The notes: generated by a model not told the origin, from the sequence alone. A DNA stretch of 64,000 bases from Alopecurus myosuroides (GCA_028641055.1 CM054062.1:270649092-270713091), one strand, 5' to 3'; numbered from the stretch's first letter, positions 44,548 to 55,450 are shown. Numbers and translations: made by a program.

Positions 44548-44549
44548 TT
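44548..44549. other. Rearrangement junction: Tat family 2 joined to Tat family 1 RT
   Basis: Left of the junction: GATAATCCAACTT, the region after the family 2 antisense gene. Right: TCTATGAAAGACAGC, identical to 22702 onward within family 1 RT. The RT frame (minus strand) is cut at LLSF. The two sequences diverge completely at this point. Confidence 0.9.
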
Positions 44550-44964
44550 CTATGAAAGACAGCAGTTCACAACCGGCAGTGGAATCGATCACCTGATCGA
44601 TGCGAGGTAGCGGGAAGGGATCCTTGGGGCACGCCTTGTTCAAGTCGGTGTAGTCGACACACATGCGCCATGCAGTAGCGGCCTTGGGATCCTCCTTCTT
44701 CTTCTCGACCATGACCGGGTTGGCTAGCCAATCCGGATGCAGCACCTCCATGATGAAGTTGCTTATCAGCAGCTTGGTGATCTGGTCACCAATGGCCTTC
44801 CTTCTCTCATCTCCGAAGCGGCGCATAGCCTGCTTCCCTGGCTTGGCGTCAGGACGCACATGTAATGAGTGCTCAACCAACTCCCTCGGGACTCCTGGTA
44901 GATCTTCATTGGACCAGGCGAACACGTCCCGATTCTCACGGAGGAAGTGGATGAGCTCGCTTTC
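44549..44964 (-). pseudogene. RT N-terminal fragment, copy B
   Basis: Begins after the in-frame TAG (44965-44967) and includes FAWSNEDLPGVPREL, EVLHPDWLANPVMVEKKK and the PFPLPRIDQVI segment, then is cut at 44549, before the YVDD active site. The open frame continues a few codons into unrelated sequence. Confidence 0.88.
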
Positions 44965-46080
44965 CTATTTCTCCGCCAACCCGGAGCCAATGATGGCTAC
45001 GCGGTCGGGGAACTCGGGGTCGACCTGGACCTTCTTGGTTTCCTGAGATGCCTGGAACGCGGTCCCGTGTTGGGTACTCGGCACGCCTTGCGCGCCAGCT
45101 TGCGCGGATTGCGCCATGGCCACTACCTCATACATCTTCTTCTTCTCGGCAGCAATCACCATCGACTCCGCCAACTGGGAACCAGTGGAGGCACACTCCA
45201 TGGACTTCTTGTAATCACCAGCAATGGTAATCACACCATTGGGACCAGGGATCTTCATCTTCAGATATGCCGTGTGGGTAGAGGCCATGAACTTGCTCAG
45301 AGCAGGCCTGCCGAGTAGAGCATGGTACGGGCTCTTATGGTCAACCACCTCAAACTGCAGGCGCTCTGTGCGGCAGTTCTCCCTTGTACCGAATAGCACA
45401 TCTATCCACACTCGGCCAATCGGGTTGCACGAGACTCCCGGCACAATGCCATGGAAGGTGGTCTTGCTAGGTAGCAGCATGTTCTCGGCCAGGCCGAGCT
45501 TCTCGAGTGTGTCTCTGTACACGATGTTGATGCTGCTGCCGTTGTCGATTAGCACCTTGCTGAACCTCACATTCTTCTCGGGACCCAGGAAGGTAGGATC
45601 CAACACCAAGGCGTAGCTACCCGGGTTGGGCATCACCTTGGGATGATCTACTCGGGACCACCTGATCTCTTGGTCACACCAATACATGTAGTGAGGGACA
45701 GCAGGATTCACTGCATTGACCTCCATAGCGCGCTTGTGCTGTGATTGCTTGTCGACTGGCTCAGAGGTGAAGATCATGTAGCTCTCGTGGTGCTCTTGGT
45801 ACTGGTTTGAGCCTCCGCCCCCATTGTTGCCGTTGTTGTTGTTGCCCTGGTAGTTGTTGTTGCCTCTGTTGTTGTTGCGGTTGTAGTTGTTGTTGTTGTT
45901 GCGATAGCCGTCATTGTTGAAATGACGATTGGCTCCTAAAGCCACTTGGTTCACATTTTCTCTTCTCGGGAACACTGGCGGCCGAGCTGCGGGTGCGCGG
46001 GCAGGCTGCACATTGGCATTTGCGGCTGGCAGAGGAGGTGGAGGAGGCAGGCCTTCATTCTTGATCTCATCCCACCACTC
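44965..46080 (-). CDS. Protease segment, copy B
   Basis: Same structure as 23118-24233: Asn-rich linker, VLIDNGSSINIVY catalytic region and LLGRPALSKF. Bounded by the same TAG (44965-44967) and TGA (46081-46083). A handful of substitutions relative to copy A (e.g. one Ile-Asn pair lost and one changed near the start of the conserved part). Confidence 0.83.
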   Translation of the reverse strand, partial: EWWDEIKNEGLPPPPPLPAANANVQPARAPAARPPVFPRRENVNQVALGANRHFNNDGYRNNNNNYNRNNNRGNNNYQGNNNNGNNGGGGSNQYQEHHESYMIFTSEPVDKQSQHKRAMEVNAVNPAVPHYMYWCDQEIRWSRVDHPKVMPNPGSYALVLDPTFLGPEKNVRFSKVLIDNGSSINIVYRDTLEKLGLAENMLLPSKTTFHGIVPGVSCNPIGRVWIDVLFGTRENCRTERLQFEVVDHKSPYHALLGRPALSKFMASTHTAYLKMKIPGPNGVITIAGDYKKSMECASTGSQLAESMVIAAEKKKMYEVVAMAQSAQAGAQGVPSTQHGTAFQASQETKKVQVDPEFPDRVAIIGSGLAEK

Positions 46081-48528
46081 TCACTGCCGAGTAGTGTGGT
46101 TAGCAGGCCTCGACGGATGCTGCGTATGGAAACTGCATGGACCATCCTTCATGTCGTTGAAGACGAACTTCCTTGGCTGCTCCGAGTTGCCGCTACCCGA
46201 CTGAGGAGCACGGAATGGTTTCTTGTTGCCCTGGCCCTGGTTTTGGTTCTGCCCGTAGGCTCCAGCAGGTTTTTGCCTTTGGCTACCCCCAGCTCCAACA
46301 GCCACTGCATTCACCTCTTCAGGGTCGTACCGAGTATCTATTCGGTCACCCCTGCGCTTGTTGCGGAACTCGTTGCGCTTGCTGTTGCGGAAGTTTCTTC
46401 TCGGCTCAGAGGAGTCCATCAGGGGCTGAGTAGGATCACCGAGTACGTACTGATCCGCAATCTTGATGGTCTCTGCCAGAGTGTTTGGCATATCCCTCTG
46501 CAACCTCTGCCACAGCATACTGCCATGTCTGCAACCCTGCGCAAACCAAGTGATGGCCTGGGCCTCGTTCACACCTTCACAGGTGTTCCTCAATGTGCTC
46601 CACCGAGTAAGGTACTCGCGGTCCGTCTCATCTTCTCGCTGCCTGCAAGCGGACAGCTGTTGTGGCCTATTCGGCCTCTTGTATGTGCTGGTGAAGTTGC
46701 TAATGAAGGCGTCCGAGAAATCCAGCCAGCAATTGATGCTGTTCTTGGGCAAGTTGTTGAGCCAAGTGCGAGCTGGACCCTCTAGCATCTGCGGGACGTA
46801 GCGCACCGCCCATCTCCGGTTGCCGTTCGCGATATGAACCGCGGTGACATAATCATTGAGCCAATCCTCCGGCTTGGTGCTGCCGTTGTAACTCTTGGTG
46901 CCCCTTGCGAGCTGGAAGTTCTTCACGGACGGCTCGTTCATGATGCGCGGGCCAAAGCACTCGGGGCCAGGAGGACCCGTGTTCTCCAGCCGCGCCGACA
47001 AGCTGATCCGGTCCAGCTGGTGCCTTGCATCTCCAGGCGCCAACACGCGCTCGCCAACACGGTCCAGAATGTCATAACCAGCCATCTCCATGGCCGAATA
47101 GCCGTCATCATACCTATCCACCTGCACAGCTGCAGGCTGCTCCACCGGGTTGGCGACTGGCGCCACTGCGCGCGGCTGCTGCCTCTGCCGAGTAGGCTGA
47201 GCAGCGGGACGCTGAGAAGGACCTGGGCGCGCTCCACCTCGGGCCTGGCTTTGAGCTTTATGGGCTTGGGAGCCTGCTCTTGCAGCGTTGTGTTCCTGAC
47301 CGGGCTGCTGCGGCACAGCGAGCTGTTTCGCGGCAGCAGCCGGGTCGTACACCTGCATTTGCCTATCTCTGCCAGAACGTCCGCTGCGGCTCTTCTCGCG
47401 GCTGGGATGCGGAGATGAGGCCTGATCGTTAGATCTAGCCGCGTGCGAGTGCACCACCTGCGAGGCTCCAGCACCCGGGTTGGCTTTCCGGAACTCCTCA
47501 TTCTGCCTAGCAGCCTCTAATACCAACTCGTTGAGCCTCTCTTGCTGCCTAGCGCGCGCGTCGCCGTCGAGATGCGGCAACTCGGCGGCTACAGCCTCAG
47601 CAGCTCTAAGTGTCTTGGCGGGGGTGCTATACCTAGGCCTAGTGGAGGTGTTTGCGGTGGCAGACTGAGCGGGAGCCTCTACAACCGTTGTCATCTCGGC
47701 ACCTAGGTTACGCCGCGTGGCGCGTACTCTGCTAGCTCTCCTAGTGACTGGCGTGAAGCCGTGAGCCTTGTTGTACTCAAGCTGATCTAAGCTAAGCTCT
47801 AGCCTGATCTTGTCCAACTCCGCCTGCTCGACGAGCAGCTCCTCGCGTTGCCGCTCGAGCTGCTCCTTCATGCTCAGGAGCTCGAGGTCGGGGGGAGGCG
47901 GCATGCCCGGGCGCGCAGCAGACGCAGGGATAGTCGGGGTAGTGGAAAGCGGGAGGTTGCACTCCTTCTCGTAAGGCCGGTGAGTCCTGCCACCAATGCT
48001 CGGGCCAGCAAGGTCCTCAGCAACGACCGAAGCGCCAGGAGCACCCGTGCCGGCGTCCGCAGCCAAGCCAGCTACCATCACCTCCGCGACGTCCGCGGAG
48101 CTGCCCAGCGGCCTCCCGCGTGCGGCGACAACGGCAGGCGGATCCTCCGCGTCATGCACCAGCTCGGGGTACTCGCAGTCGACGACGGTGGCGACGTAGA
48201 CGAGGTGCGCGCCGAAGGAGATCACCGAGCCGTCCTCCGGCATGGCCCTGCCGCCGAAATCGCCGGCGTTGTCGGTGACGAAGTCGAAGGAGCCGAATCT
48301 GTGGACAAGGCCACAGACTACACGCTCTCCAGTAGCAGAAATCGATCCCGTCCGAACGGAAACTCCAGCCAGCGCCGCTGGTTGCCCCACGGTGGGCGCC
48401 AACTGTCGTGGTGGTGTCACGGCAGATGCCATAGGATGGCTAAAGATGTGGGGACGAAGGACGCTGGAGGCGCTCGGGGAGGGATCACGCGACGAGTAGA
48501 CGCGTGAGGTAAAGATCAAACACTGCAA
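46081..48528 (-). CDS. Gag, copy B
   Basis: 815 codons open, the same length as copy A with about 15 amino-acid differences. Same retrotransposon-gag region (PQMLEGPARTWLNNLPKN). The ATG that overlaps the primer site in copy A is GTG here, so initiation would have to be at the LTR-located ATG (48528) or at a downstream Met such as MPEDGSVIS. Ends at the same TGA. Confidence 0.87.
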   Translation of the reverse strand: MQCLIFTSRVYSSRDPSPSASSVLRPHIFSHPMASAVTPPRQLAPTVGQPAALAGVSVRTGSISATGERVVCGLVHRFGSFDFVTDNAGDFGGRAMPEDGSVISFGAHLVYVATVVDCEYPELVHDAEDPPAVVAARGRPLGSSADVAEVMVAGLAADAGTGAPGASVVAEDLAGPSIGGRTHRPYEKECNLPLSTTPTIPASAARPGMPPPPDLELLSMKEQLERQREELLVEQAELDKIRLELSLDQLEYNKAHGFTPVTRRASRVRATRRNLGAEMTTVVEAPAQSATANTSTRPRYSTPAKTLRAAEAVAAELPHLDGDARARQQERLNELVLEAARQNEEFRKANPGAGASQVVHSHAARSNDQASSPHPSREKSRSGRSGRDRQMQVYDPAAAAKQLAVPQQPGQEHNAARAGSQAHKAQSQARGGARPGPSQRPAAQPTRQRQQPRAVAPVANPVEQPAAVQVDRYDDGYSAMEMAGYDILDRVGERVLAPGDARHQLDRISLSARLENTGPPGPECFGPRIMNEPSVKNFQLARGTKSYNGSTKPEDWLNDYVTAVHIANGNRRWAVRYVPQMLEGPARTWLNNLPKNSINCWLDFSDAFISNFTSTYKRPNRPQQLSACRQREDETDREYLTRWSTLRNTCEGVNEAQAITWFAQGCRHGSMLWQRLQRDMPNTLAETIKIADQYVLGDPTQPLMDSSEPRRNFRNSKRNEFRNKRRGDRIDTRYDPEEVNAVAVGAGGSQRQKPAGAYGQNQNQGQGNKKPFRAPQSGSGNSEQPRKFVFNDMKDGPCSFHTQHPSRPANHTTRQ
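48384..48401 (-). other. Primer-binding site, tRNA-Lys type (perfect), copy B
   Basis: Minus-strand TGGCGCCCACCGTGGGGC, two bases from the LTR, matching the 18-base 3' complement of plant tRNA-Lys(CUU). Confidence 0.87.
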
Positions 48529-49277
48529 ACAACACGATCTACCCAGGTTCAGGGCCCTCGTGAGGAGGTAAAACCCCTACTCCTGCCTTTCTCTATGTAT
48601 TCTGGTGTCTCACCGAGTAGCCACAGTACAAATGTTCTTGCTACCGAGTAGCCACTCTTCTCTCTCCGGGTAGAATTAGGTCAAGTATCTCTACGAGTGT
48701 TCTCGCAATGCTTCGTGCCTCGCGCAGGAGGCGGCTGGGCACCTTATATACCCGGTGCCCTGCCGGATACAGCCAAATACAAACAAGTGTCGACATTGTG
48801 TGCACATCGTCCTTCTTTCGAGTTCCCGCTGACAGCTTTGGCTTCTAAGCTTGTCCTGATGCATAAAGTCGTTGGGAAAAACCAAGTAACCAGTCTGTTA
48901 TCACTGTGCGAACACAGAGTAGGTCCCCCCTATCCTGCGACGCCCTGCTGACACACTGTCGCTGTCAGGCACGCCGTCCCCAGATGAACAGTGCTGTGAA
49001 CAGTGCCAAGTACGGACCCGGGATACGCGGGATCCTGTGTCAGAACGGCTCATTTGACTTCTGGCCCGAGTAGGTTCCCGCCAATCTTACTCGGACCAAT
49101 TCTTCTACTCGAACAGATATAACTTGCTTGATATCTCCTTCTGGTCATCTTTTTGTAAGACCGAGTAGAAGTCGACCGGGTAGCAAGTACCGGGTAGGCG
49201 GCTACTCGACCAAACTTCTCTTCTGACTCTTGCCTTTACCACTTGCCTTTACCCTATTCGGGGGTAACCCTCCGACA
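48404..49277 (-). repeat. 5' LTR of Tat family 1, copy B
   Basis: 874 bp. Shares the extra C with 26557-27430, confirming that it descends from that LTR. By eye it carries about 11 substitutions not seen in either other LTR, against three private to 26557-27430 and none to 3647-4519. TATA at 48744-48750 is intact. Confidence 0.92.
48744..48750 (-). promoter_or_regulatory. TATA box of the gag promoter (copy B)
   Basis: Minus-strand TATATAA within the GGGCACC/GGTGCCC palindrome, as in the other family 1 LTRs. Confidence 0.55.
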
Positions 49278-50804
49278 GGCATAGATGAAGAAATGTCCAT
49301 ATTTAACTAGTTTCCCGTCTTTGTTGATATACACATAATGAATGATTACTTATTTATTTTGGAAATACTATGGGTCACAACATAATTATTTCCATTCCAC
49401 AAGTGGCATATATAATATTTTTTTATTATAACTAGATCATAATGGCACGCGTTGCCGCGCCTGTCTATTTTTTAGATAGAATGGAAGGAATTTTCATAAA
49501 TATATAAATATGGAAACACTTTATATTTTTCATTCTATTAAATTAATTCGCTACGACAAAGCATTATTTTCTCATATGTAGACACTCAATTCAAAATCAA
49601 ATCAAGATATTTCGTAAGAAAATTAGTGAACTAACTAAATTAGTGAAACCGATAAGGCAATAGTATTTTAGCCAAAAGGAAATCAATGTATTGTTTCACA
49701 TAATTCAGTTGTTTTATAAGCTCGGAAATGCACTTGAAGAGATATAGAATCTATGAATTGTAACATACCGACTTATAACGGGACTGGTTTGATCGATCGC
49801 ATGTTCGGAAGCAGTGGCGGAAACAGGGCCAGCGGGGGGCCTTGCCCCCCCCCCCCCCGAACCACGCAGGCTACATCAAGCTACTTTGTATACATAAGCC
49901 TGATTAAGAAATGATTTTTAGTGAAAAAATAGCATGTTTGGATCCCCTAATGGATAATTACCGGTTTTGGCCCCCCTTAAACTTAATTCATGCTTACGCC
50001 CCTATTCGGAAGTAGCACTACGAAGAGTTTATTCTACACTTAACCCACACAGTTAAGTGTAAGGAGATTCATTAGCATGGCCATCTATTAAGATACATGA
50101 TTTTGATTGTCACATGTGGTTCTTTTCGTGATGAGCGCAATAATTCATATTAGATTTATAAACGATAATGCATATGGTCTTCTTTGACTTGTTTCCCCAT
50201 AACCTGAAAGAGAAACGGTAAGTAAATAATTTTGTACCGGTAATTTAAAATGTTCTCTATACAAGTTCAGTCAAGTACACCTAAATTAGAAATAAGACTT
50301 TCGTTAATTTCTAGAGCAAAAAGATTGTAAAATAAATATCGGTGTTACTTTAGACATTTGCCAAACACATGTTCTACAAAAAGTATCTACATACCTCTCT
50401 AATATTCTAGGGTGGTTGCTGGAGCGATAAGTGATGCACACAAAGAGTAACACTGAGATGAACATCCGTCCTTTGGCAATGACCAACTGGTTAGAAGCCT
50501 TTGCTTCAAACGACCATTGGTATGCCTCTTTGCTGGCTCAACCATCCAGGGATGGATTCCTCCACAGGACAAAAATTATATGCTAGATTGCAGTTTAACA
50601 TAATTTAAAAGATAAGAATATTTTAGTAAGGAAAGAAGATAAAAGAGAGCCGGATGGATTGCACCTTTTTGAAATCGATTCCAGTGTCCATAGAGGACTA
50701 CCGTGAGAAAGTTCGTAGGGAAATAATGTCGAGACATGAGATGGGGAAATGGAGAAGGGAAAGTGCCATGCCGGTAACAAAAATAGAGTGACGCACCGGG
50801 ATTA
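49278..50804. other. AT-rich flank, copy B, no gene
   Basis: Counterpart of 27431-28956 with about a dozen small differences. Begins with the GGCAT duplication (49278-49282). Contains the C-tract block near 49809-50008. Ends at the CACTA target site. Confidence 0.5.
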
Positions 50805-50807
50805 GCT
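50805..50807. repeat. Target-site duplication of the CACTA element, left (GCT)
   Basis: GCT before CACTAG at 50808; repeated at 62480-62482 after CAGTG. The empty site at 28957-28959 has one GCT. Confidence 0.95.
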
Positions 50808-50820
50808 CACTAGTAGAAAA
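50808..50820 (+). repeat. CACTA terminal inverted repeat, left
   Basis: CACTAGTAGAAAA, pairing with 62467-62479 (CACTGGTAGAAAA inverted) with one mismatch; similarity continues loosely (AAGGCCTAC / TAGGCCTTC). Confidence 0.94.
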
Positions 50821-51015
50821 AAGGCCTACAGTCCCGGTTCGCCATGCCCATTAATCCCGTCCGGGCAACCGGGACTAGCAATGCGCGACTAAAGGCCCCC
50901 GCCTATAGTCCCGCCATTTACGGACCGGGACTAAAGGCCCGTCCACGTGGGCGCCAGGGATCCGTCGCGGCGGAGGCCCTTTAGTCCCGGTTCTTGTGGC
51001 CAACCGGGATTGAAA
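50821..51015. promoter_or_regulatory. Left subterminal repeats (transposase-binding region)
   Basis: Several direct and inverted copies of AGTCCCGGTT, AACCGGGACTA and GGACTAAAGG between 50828 and 51012. In En/Spm, the TnpA-type protein binds multiple short subterminal motifs; this cluster is the likely equivalent. AT-rich sequence follows up to the gene end at 51316. Confidence 0.8.
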
Positions 51016-51315
51016 ACCTGCGCAGGTTTAGGGTTTTAGGCCCCCTAAACCTGGTTCCTTTTTAATTTGTTTTGTTTTATTTCTTTTATATTTTATTTTG
51101 TGTTTTATTTTAATTTTGATGAAGTTTCAGTACACATATATATATATATATTTTACGATACTATATACATGCATATATATATATGAAATTTCAAACAAGG
51201 AGAATTCAATAGGAATATATAATATATATTCAATATCGGGTGACCATATATACAACCTCGAACAAGTTTCCATATTACACAATTAAGATGGATGACCATA
51301 CACAAATTCGAACAA

Positions 51316-52172
51316 TTAATTAGATAGCTTATGCGTATAATAGTCATCGTCGGTGGACGCATGGTACTCTCCTTCCCTATCGATGACATGCCTAAGGAAA
51401 AATCCTGCTATTTCCTCTTGAATTGGTCGGAAGCGAGCTTCTGGAGTAAGCGCCCTCCGCAAGTTATTGAGACCCCTCCGCGTGGCCTCGTCCTTCTTCC
51501 TCTCAGAGATTTCTTTCCGTATGTTCTCACAGACATAGTATCCACATAGACCGGTCCCCGGTGGCTGCTTATCCACTCCTTTGACCACATTTTTAAATTT
51601 TAGCTCATTTTGGAATCCACCGACATGTCCAAGTGAGAACTGTCTCCAAACTCTATATTGCAAATAAAATTAAATGAACAAGGGAGTTATTAGCTTAGGA
51701 AATGAACAAAAGAGACCGATCGATATAGAGCGCAAATGATTGAAAAATAATTACCTTTGCATCATTTTTCTCATGTTGATCCAAAGATCTGTATTTGAAT
51801 TCATAGAGTCAAAGATCAAAACTATGGAGTCCTGAAGATCAATTTTTAGCAGAATCCAGTGGAACCTGCGGACACGTTAGATGCACAGTCATGCATAACT
51901 TATCGATTAGACATACCATGCATGGAGTAAACAAAAGAGAATGGGAACATGGGAGAAACACTCACCCAAAAAGGTAAGGAAATAGAATATATCTTTTGGA
52001 TTCATGCTTTTTAAAAAATTTGTACAAGTCTTTCTCCACTTCTTTGGGGTGACGTTCTAACATAGTTCCATTAATGATTTGTGGGTCAATGAACCCAACA
52101 TCATGGATGAGTCTTATTTTGCATTCCCAAATCTTCAATCTGCATAATAGCGTACGCAACAATATAATTAGG

Positions 52173-52231
<59 letters not shown>

Positions 52232-54897
52232 TAGGCAATGAAGAACGAGATGACGTAGAAATAAATCACTTATAGAACGTAGCAACTCAGGATAGATTTG
52301 TCGAGCTCACGCAGATTGAACAGCTGGAACAATTCACTCATCTCAACTGTTACAGAGTACTTTTTAGTGTGATGCTCCTCTGTATAATCCACATACACAA
52401 ATTCTTTGTCGGTCCATGTTATGAAATGTTTGTACCAACGTAGCAGAGCTTGCATTAGTGGTGGTAGATCCTTTTCCTTCGCAGGCTCGATGAGAGGCCC
52501 TTTCTTCTCATATTGTAATCCTACCTCAGCCACTGGCGCATCGTCTAGGCCTAAAAAGAGACGAAGAGATATACCGGCCTCGGACGCATTTTGCATGGAA
52601 GTAGGTAAAGTCAATCCCATTTCTGCCACAGCATTTATGACCTCGGGGTCCTGTTCCGGAGCGGCTTTCACTATGAGCGGGGGGATCGATTTTTTACTCT
52701 GCAGCCCGAGCTGGGCAACTTGTTTCCTGCTTCTTTTCATTTTTCCTTTTCCTTTCTCCTCCTCCACTTTTTTTGCTTTCTCTTTCTCCTCCTCCAATAT
52801 TCCTGCTTGCGCACGAAGTTCATTATCATAGTCTTTAGGCAAATTCTTCTCGGCTTGGGACGGTGTCGACAAAAAACCCGTAGCCCAATAGTCTACAATC
52901 GGAGGGAATACTTCCTTGGGCTCAGGCTCCTTTTGCGCCTTCAGTCGGCCAATCCATTTGTCAACGTCAGCCTTCACGACCAATTTTGTTTCAGCATCAC
53001 TAAGTTCCCAAGGCCTTGGGGGGAGAGGCTTCAGTGATGGCTCCGGTACCCGTGTGGTCTTAGCTACATAAGGCTCCGGGTTAATAGACCAAGAGCAGGT
53101 TCCCTTGCTGTCCGCCTGCCTCTGTTTCTTCGCTGGAGGAGGAATGGAGGGCGACGTCTGCTTAACCTCCGGAGGAGGAATGGGAGGCGACGTCTGCTTT
53201 TCCTCCGGAGGAGGAATGGGGGGAGACGGCTGCTTTTCCTCCGGAGGAGGAATGGGGGGAGACGACTGCTTTTCCTCCGGAGGAGGAATCGTGGGCGACG
53301 GTTGCTTAACCGCCGGAGGAGGAATCGTGGGCGACGGCATCTTACCCGCCGGAGACGGCGTCGAATGGCGTGAAGGAGGTGTAGGTGAACCAGCACCACC
53401 AGCACCACCACCACCAGCACCTGCACCATCGGAGGGGGGTGGACTTGTTAGCCTTGGCGTCTCGCCTAGAAACACTATGTACTTCTTTTTCCATACAATG
53501 AACTGGCGCTTGACATCTCCAAGTCTTCTCTCCCCTTCGGGTGTAGCTATGTCAATCTCCAGGTCCTCAAACGCTTGGACTATGTCTTCCACCGTGACTC
53601 GAGCATAGCCATATGGAATGGGGTTGTTGTGATGGAGTGCTCCATGTGTATAGGGTAAAGCACTGCCGGTAGCTACCTTCATGGAAATGTTCCCCACGGG
53701 ATAATGCAGATCACATTCTTTCATCTCCTTTACATCATCCACGGGGTAGTGAGGCTCCGGTGCACGACTCTCGATCATCGGTGCATTAGCACCTGCAGTC
53801 GGGGCCTCCGTGGAAGCCACACTGCTTCTCCGCTGATGCTGGCTTCCGAGATCCGCTGCATGTTCTTCATGGGGCCCTGCAGCCGCCGCTTTTTCTTTCT
53901 CAAGTATTCCCGCCACGATCTTCTTCAACTCATTGAATTCCGCTGCAAGATTCGACAGTTGATCTGCAGCCCGGTCCGTACCTCTCTTACGGCTTCTGTA
54001 ACAGTACGGGTCACCCTCCTGGGAAAACCCTACTTTCCACGGCAATCTGCCTTTGCCTCGTACATGTCCTCCGTGTTCAGGATTTCCGAGGGCATGGGTC
54101 AGTTGGTCTCTCCCTCTGTTGAACGTGATCACGCCCTGTTGAGCTGAGGTCATTGCGTCAACAAGGTCTTTTGTGGGAGCAAACGTTTTCTGCCGGTGAA
54201 CACACTCCCCTGTCTCCGGGTCTAGCGATCCCCCATGCCCGTACCACCACATTTTGGCTCTTTCGTCCCATCCCTCTGTACCTAGACGGATTCCTCTTGC
54301 CCTCAGGCCATCCTCCATTGCCTGCCACTTAGGCGCCGAAACGCGGTATCCTCCTGGCCCCATAACATGATGGTACTGTTTCTTTTCCGCATTAGCCTTA
54401 TTTTTTGCCGACATTTCCTTGAAATGCTCCGATTTATGTTGCGTCACAAATTCTGTCCAATCATCTCTCAGTTTCTCATGTTGTCCAGTGAAAATCGGAG
54501 TCTTGCCCTTGCTGACATATTCACGGAACAATTTTTTCTTGAAGTTCCGGAATGCTTCGGCCATCTTCTGAAAAGCGAACTCTTTGACTATCCTCCTCCT
54601 CTCACGTCCACCCGGAACGTCCTGACCGAATTCATCTTTTTTGTTGTATTCCGGAGGTAGAATGAAATGTGCAATAAGCTTTCTAATCATAATCTTTTTC
54701 GTTCCTCCACGTTCTTGATCATCAACAATGTCCCTTCCTCCACGTTCTTGATCATCAAGGTTCAGATAAGAAGAGACTACATCGTCTTGTTGCTCATCTT
54801 CTGGGCCCGGCACATAATGGGTCTGGTTGGCTATCATGCCGTATATAATACCTTCAGCCTCCTGCTCTGTATACGGCAAGGCTCCATTGTCCGCCAT
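51316..54897 (-). CDS. TnpA-like / DUF8039 / Ulp1 (C48) protease fusion gene of the CACTA element
   Basis: Exon 1 (54897 to about 52275) starts [16 protein letters not shown]. Residues about 70-290 resemble the plant En/Spm transposase-associated domain (Transposase_24-like: [40 protein letters not shown]). A DUF8039-like block follows near residues 405-475 ([20 protein letters not shown]), then a Pro-rich repeat, then the start of the protease region. Later exons 52139-51966, 51865-51755 and 51652-51316 have GT/AG borders and joining phases. They read [38 protein letters not shown] and [16 protein letters not shown]: catalytic His, Asp, Gln and Cys (Cys codon 51544-51546) of C48 peptidases. 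These cleave SUMO-type isopeptides. The exon 1/2 junction is unresolved: a TAA lies just before the likely donor, so one splice site may differ or be damaged. Confidence 0.8.
52177..52228. repeat. (TA)26 microsatellite in an intron of the TnpA-like/Ulp1 gene
   Basis: Uninterrupted TA dinucleotides over 52 bp between exon 1 and the 52139-51966 exon. Confidence 0.95.
53135..53350 (-). repeat. 36-bp in-frame repeat coding a Pro-rich linker, six units
   Basis: Units start at 53135, 53171, 53207, 53243, 53279 and 53315. Each encodes a 12-residue PPPEEKQ(T/P)SPPI-type motif between the DUF8039-like and C48 parts. It is probably a flexible linker, prone to copy-number change. Confidence 0.9.
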
Positions 54898-55380
54898 ATG
54901 TCACTCCTGCAGACATGCATATAGTAAAAATTAATTAAGTATATAGGAGACTTAGCAAATATTACACCCTCTTTCTCAAATTGTCCGCCATATGTCACTC
55001 CGGTGGAAGAACGATGACCACCGGAGGGGGAAAACCATACTTTAGAGGTGTGTCCAAGATTAGTTTCTCAAATGACTTGGAGAACCCCATGGCTACGTTG
55101 CATTTGCTTTTCTGGTCATTTTGGTATATTACACTTAATATTCTGAATTTATTGAATTAAAACTTATTTTCATTATTTTAATGAATTTAACTCAAATTCA
55201 AATATGGTCTCATTTTGAACTTTGTCAAACATGGTTGAAAATGATATAAACAGATAGCTTACATTTTTACGAACATTTCGCATATTTTTCCATAATTTTT
55301 GGAATTATAAATTAAAAGTTGTTTAATTTTGAAGATTTAATTATTTTCTGTAATTCCATATACAGTGGGCCCCTGGCGTC
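54898..55380. other. AT-rich leader/intron region of the TnpA-like gene
   Basis: No coding frame. The word TTGTCCGCCATATGTCACTCC, which spans the gene's start codon at 54889-54909, is repeated at 54980-55000. The region probably contains a leader intron between the promoter near 55838 and the ATG at 54897. Confidence 0.45.
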
Positions 55381-55450
55381 ATGATGACGTCACCCTGGCG
55401 TGACACTGTGGCCGGCGGTGTGGCAGTTTGTGCTCTCTGTCTCCGGCGAT

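Larger units (their letters stand above)
39464..44548 (-). mobile_element. Second Tat-lineage element (family 2), 3' half only
   Basis: Contains a 3' LTR (about 39464-39946), a polypurine-like tract and an antisense spliced gene (plus strand) in the same arrangement as family 1. Its integrase, RT, gag and 5' LTR are missing: sequence breaks at 44548 into a copy of family 1 RT. It interrupts the Tekay element at its left end. The left boundary could shift a few bases because of a TGG repeat. Confidence 0.8.
44549..49277 (-). mobile_element. Truncated copy of Tat family 1 (5' LTR, gag, protease, part of RT)
   Basis: Copy B of 22702-27430. It lacks the rest of RT, RNase H, integrase, antisense gene and 3' LTR. 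Together with 39464-44548 it forms a chimeric unit with a family 2 LTR at the left and a family 1 LTR at the right. Confidence 0.9.

Noticed and set aside
44494..44925. A novel 143-residue protein with a unique C-terminus
   Set aside because: It is the family 1 RT fragment running a few codons past the rearrangement junction into unrelated sequence.
53105..53608. Gly-rich plus-strand frame opposite the TnpA-like gene
   Set aside because: Antisense of the 36-bp proline-coding repeat; no independent support.
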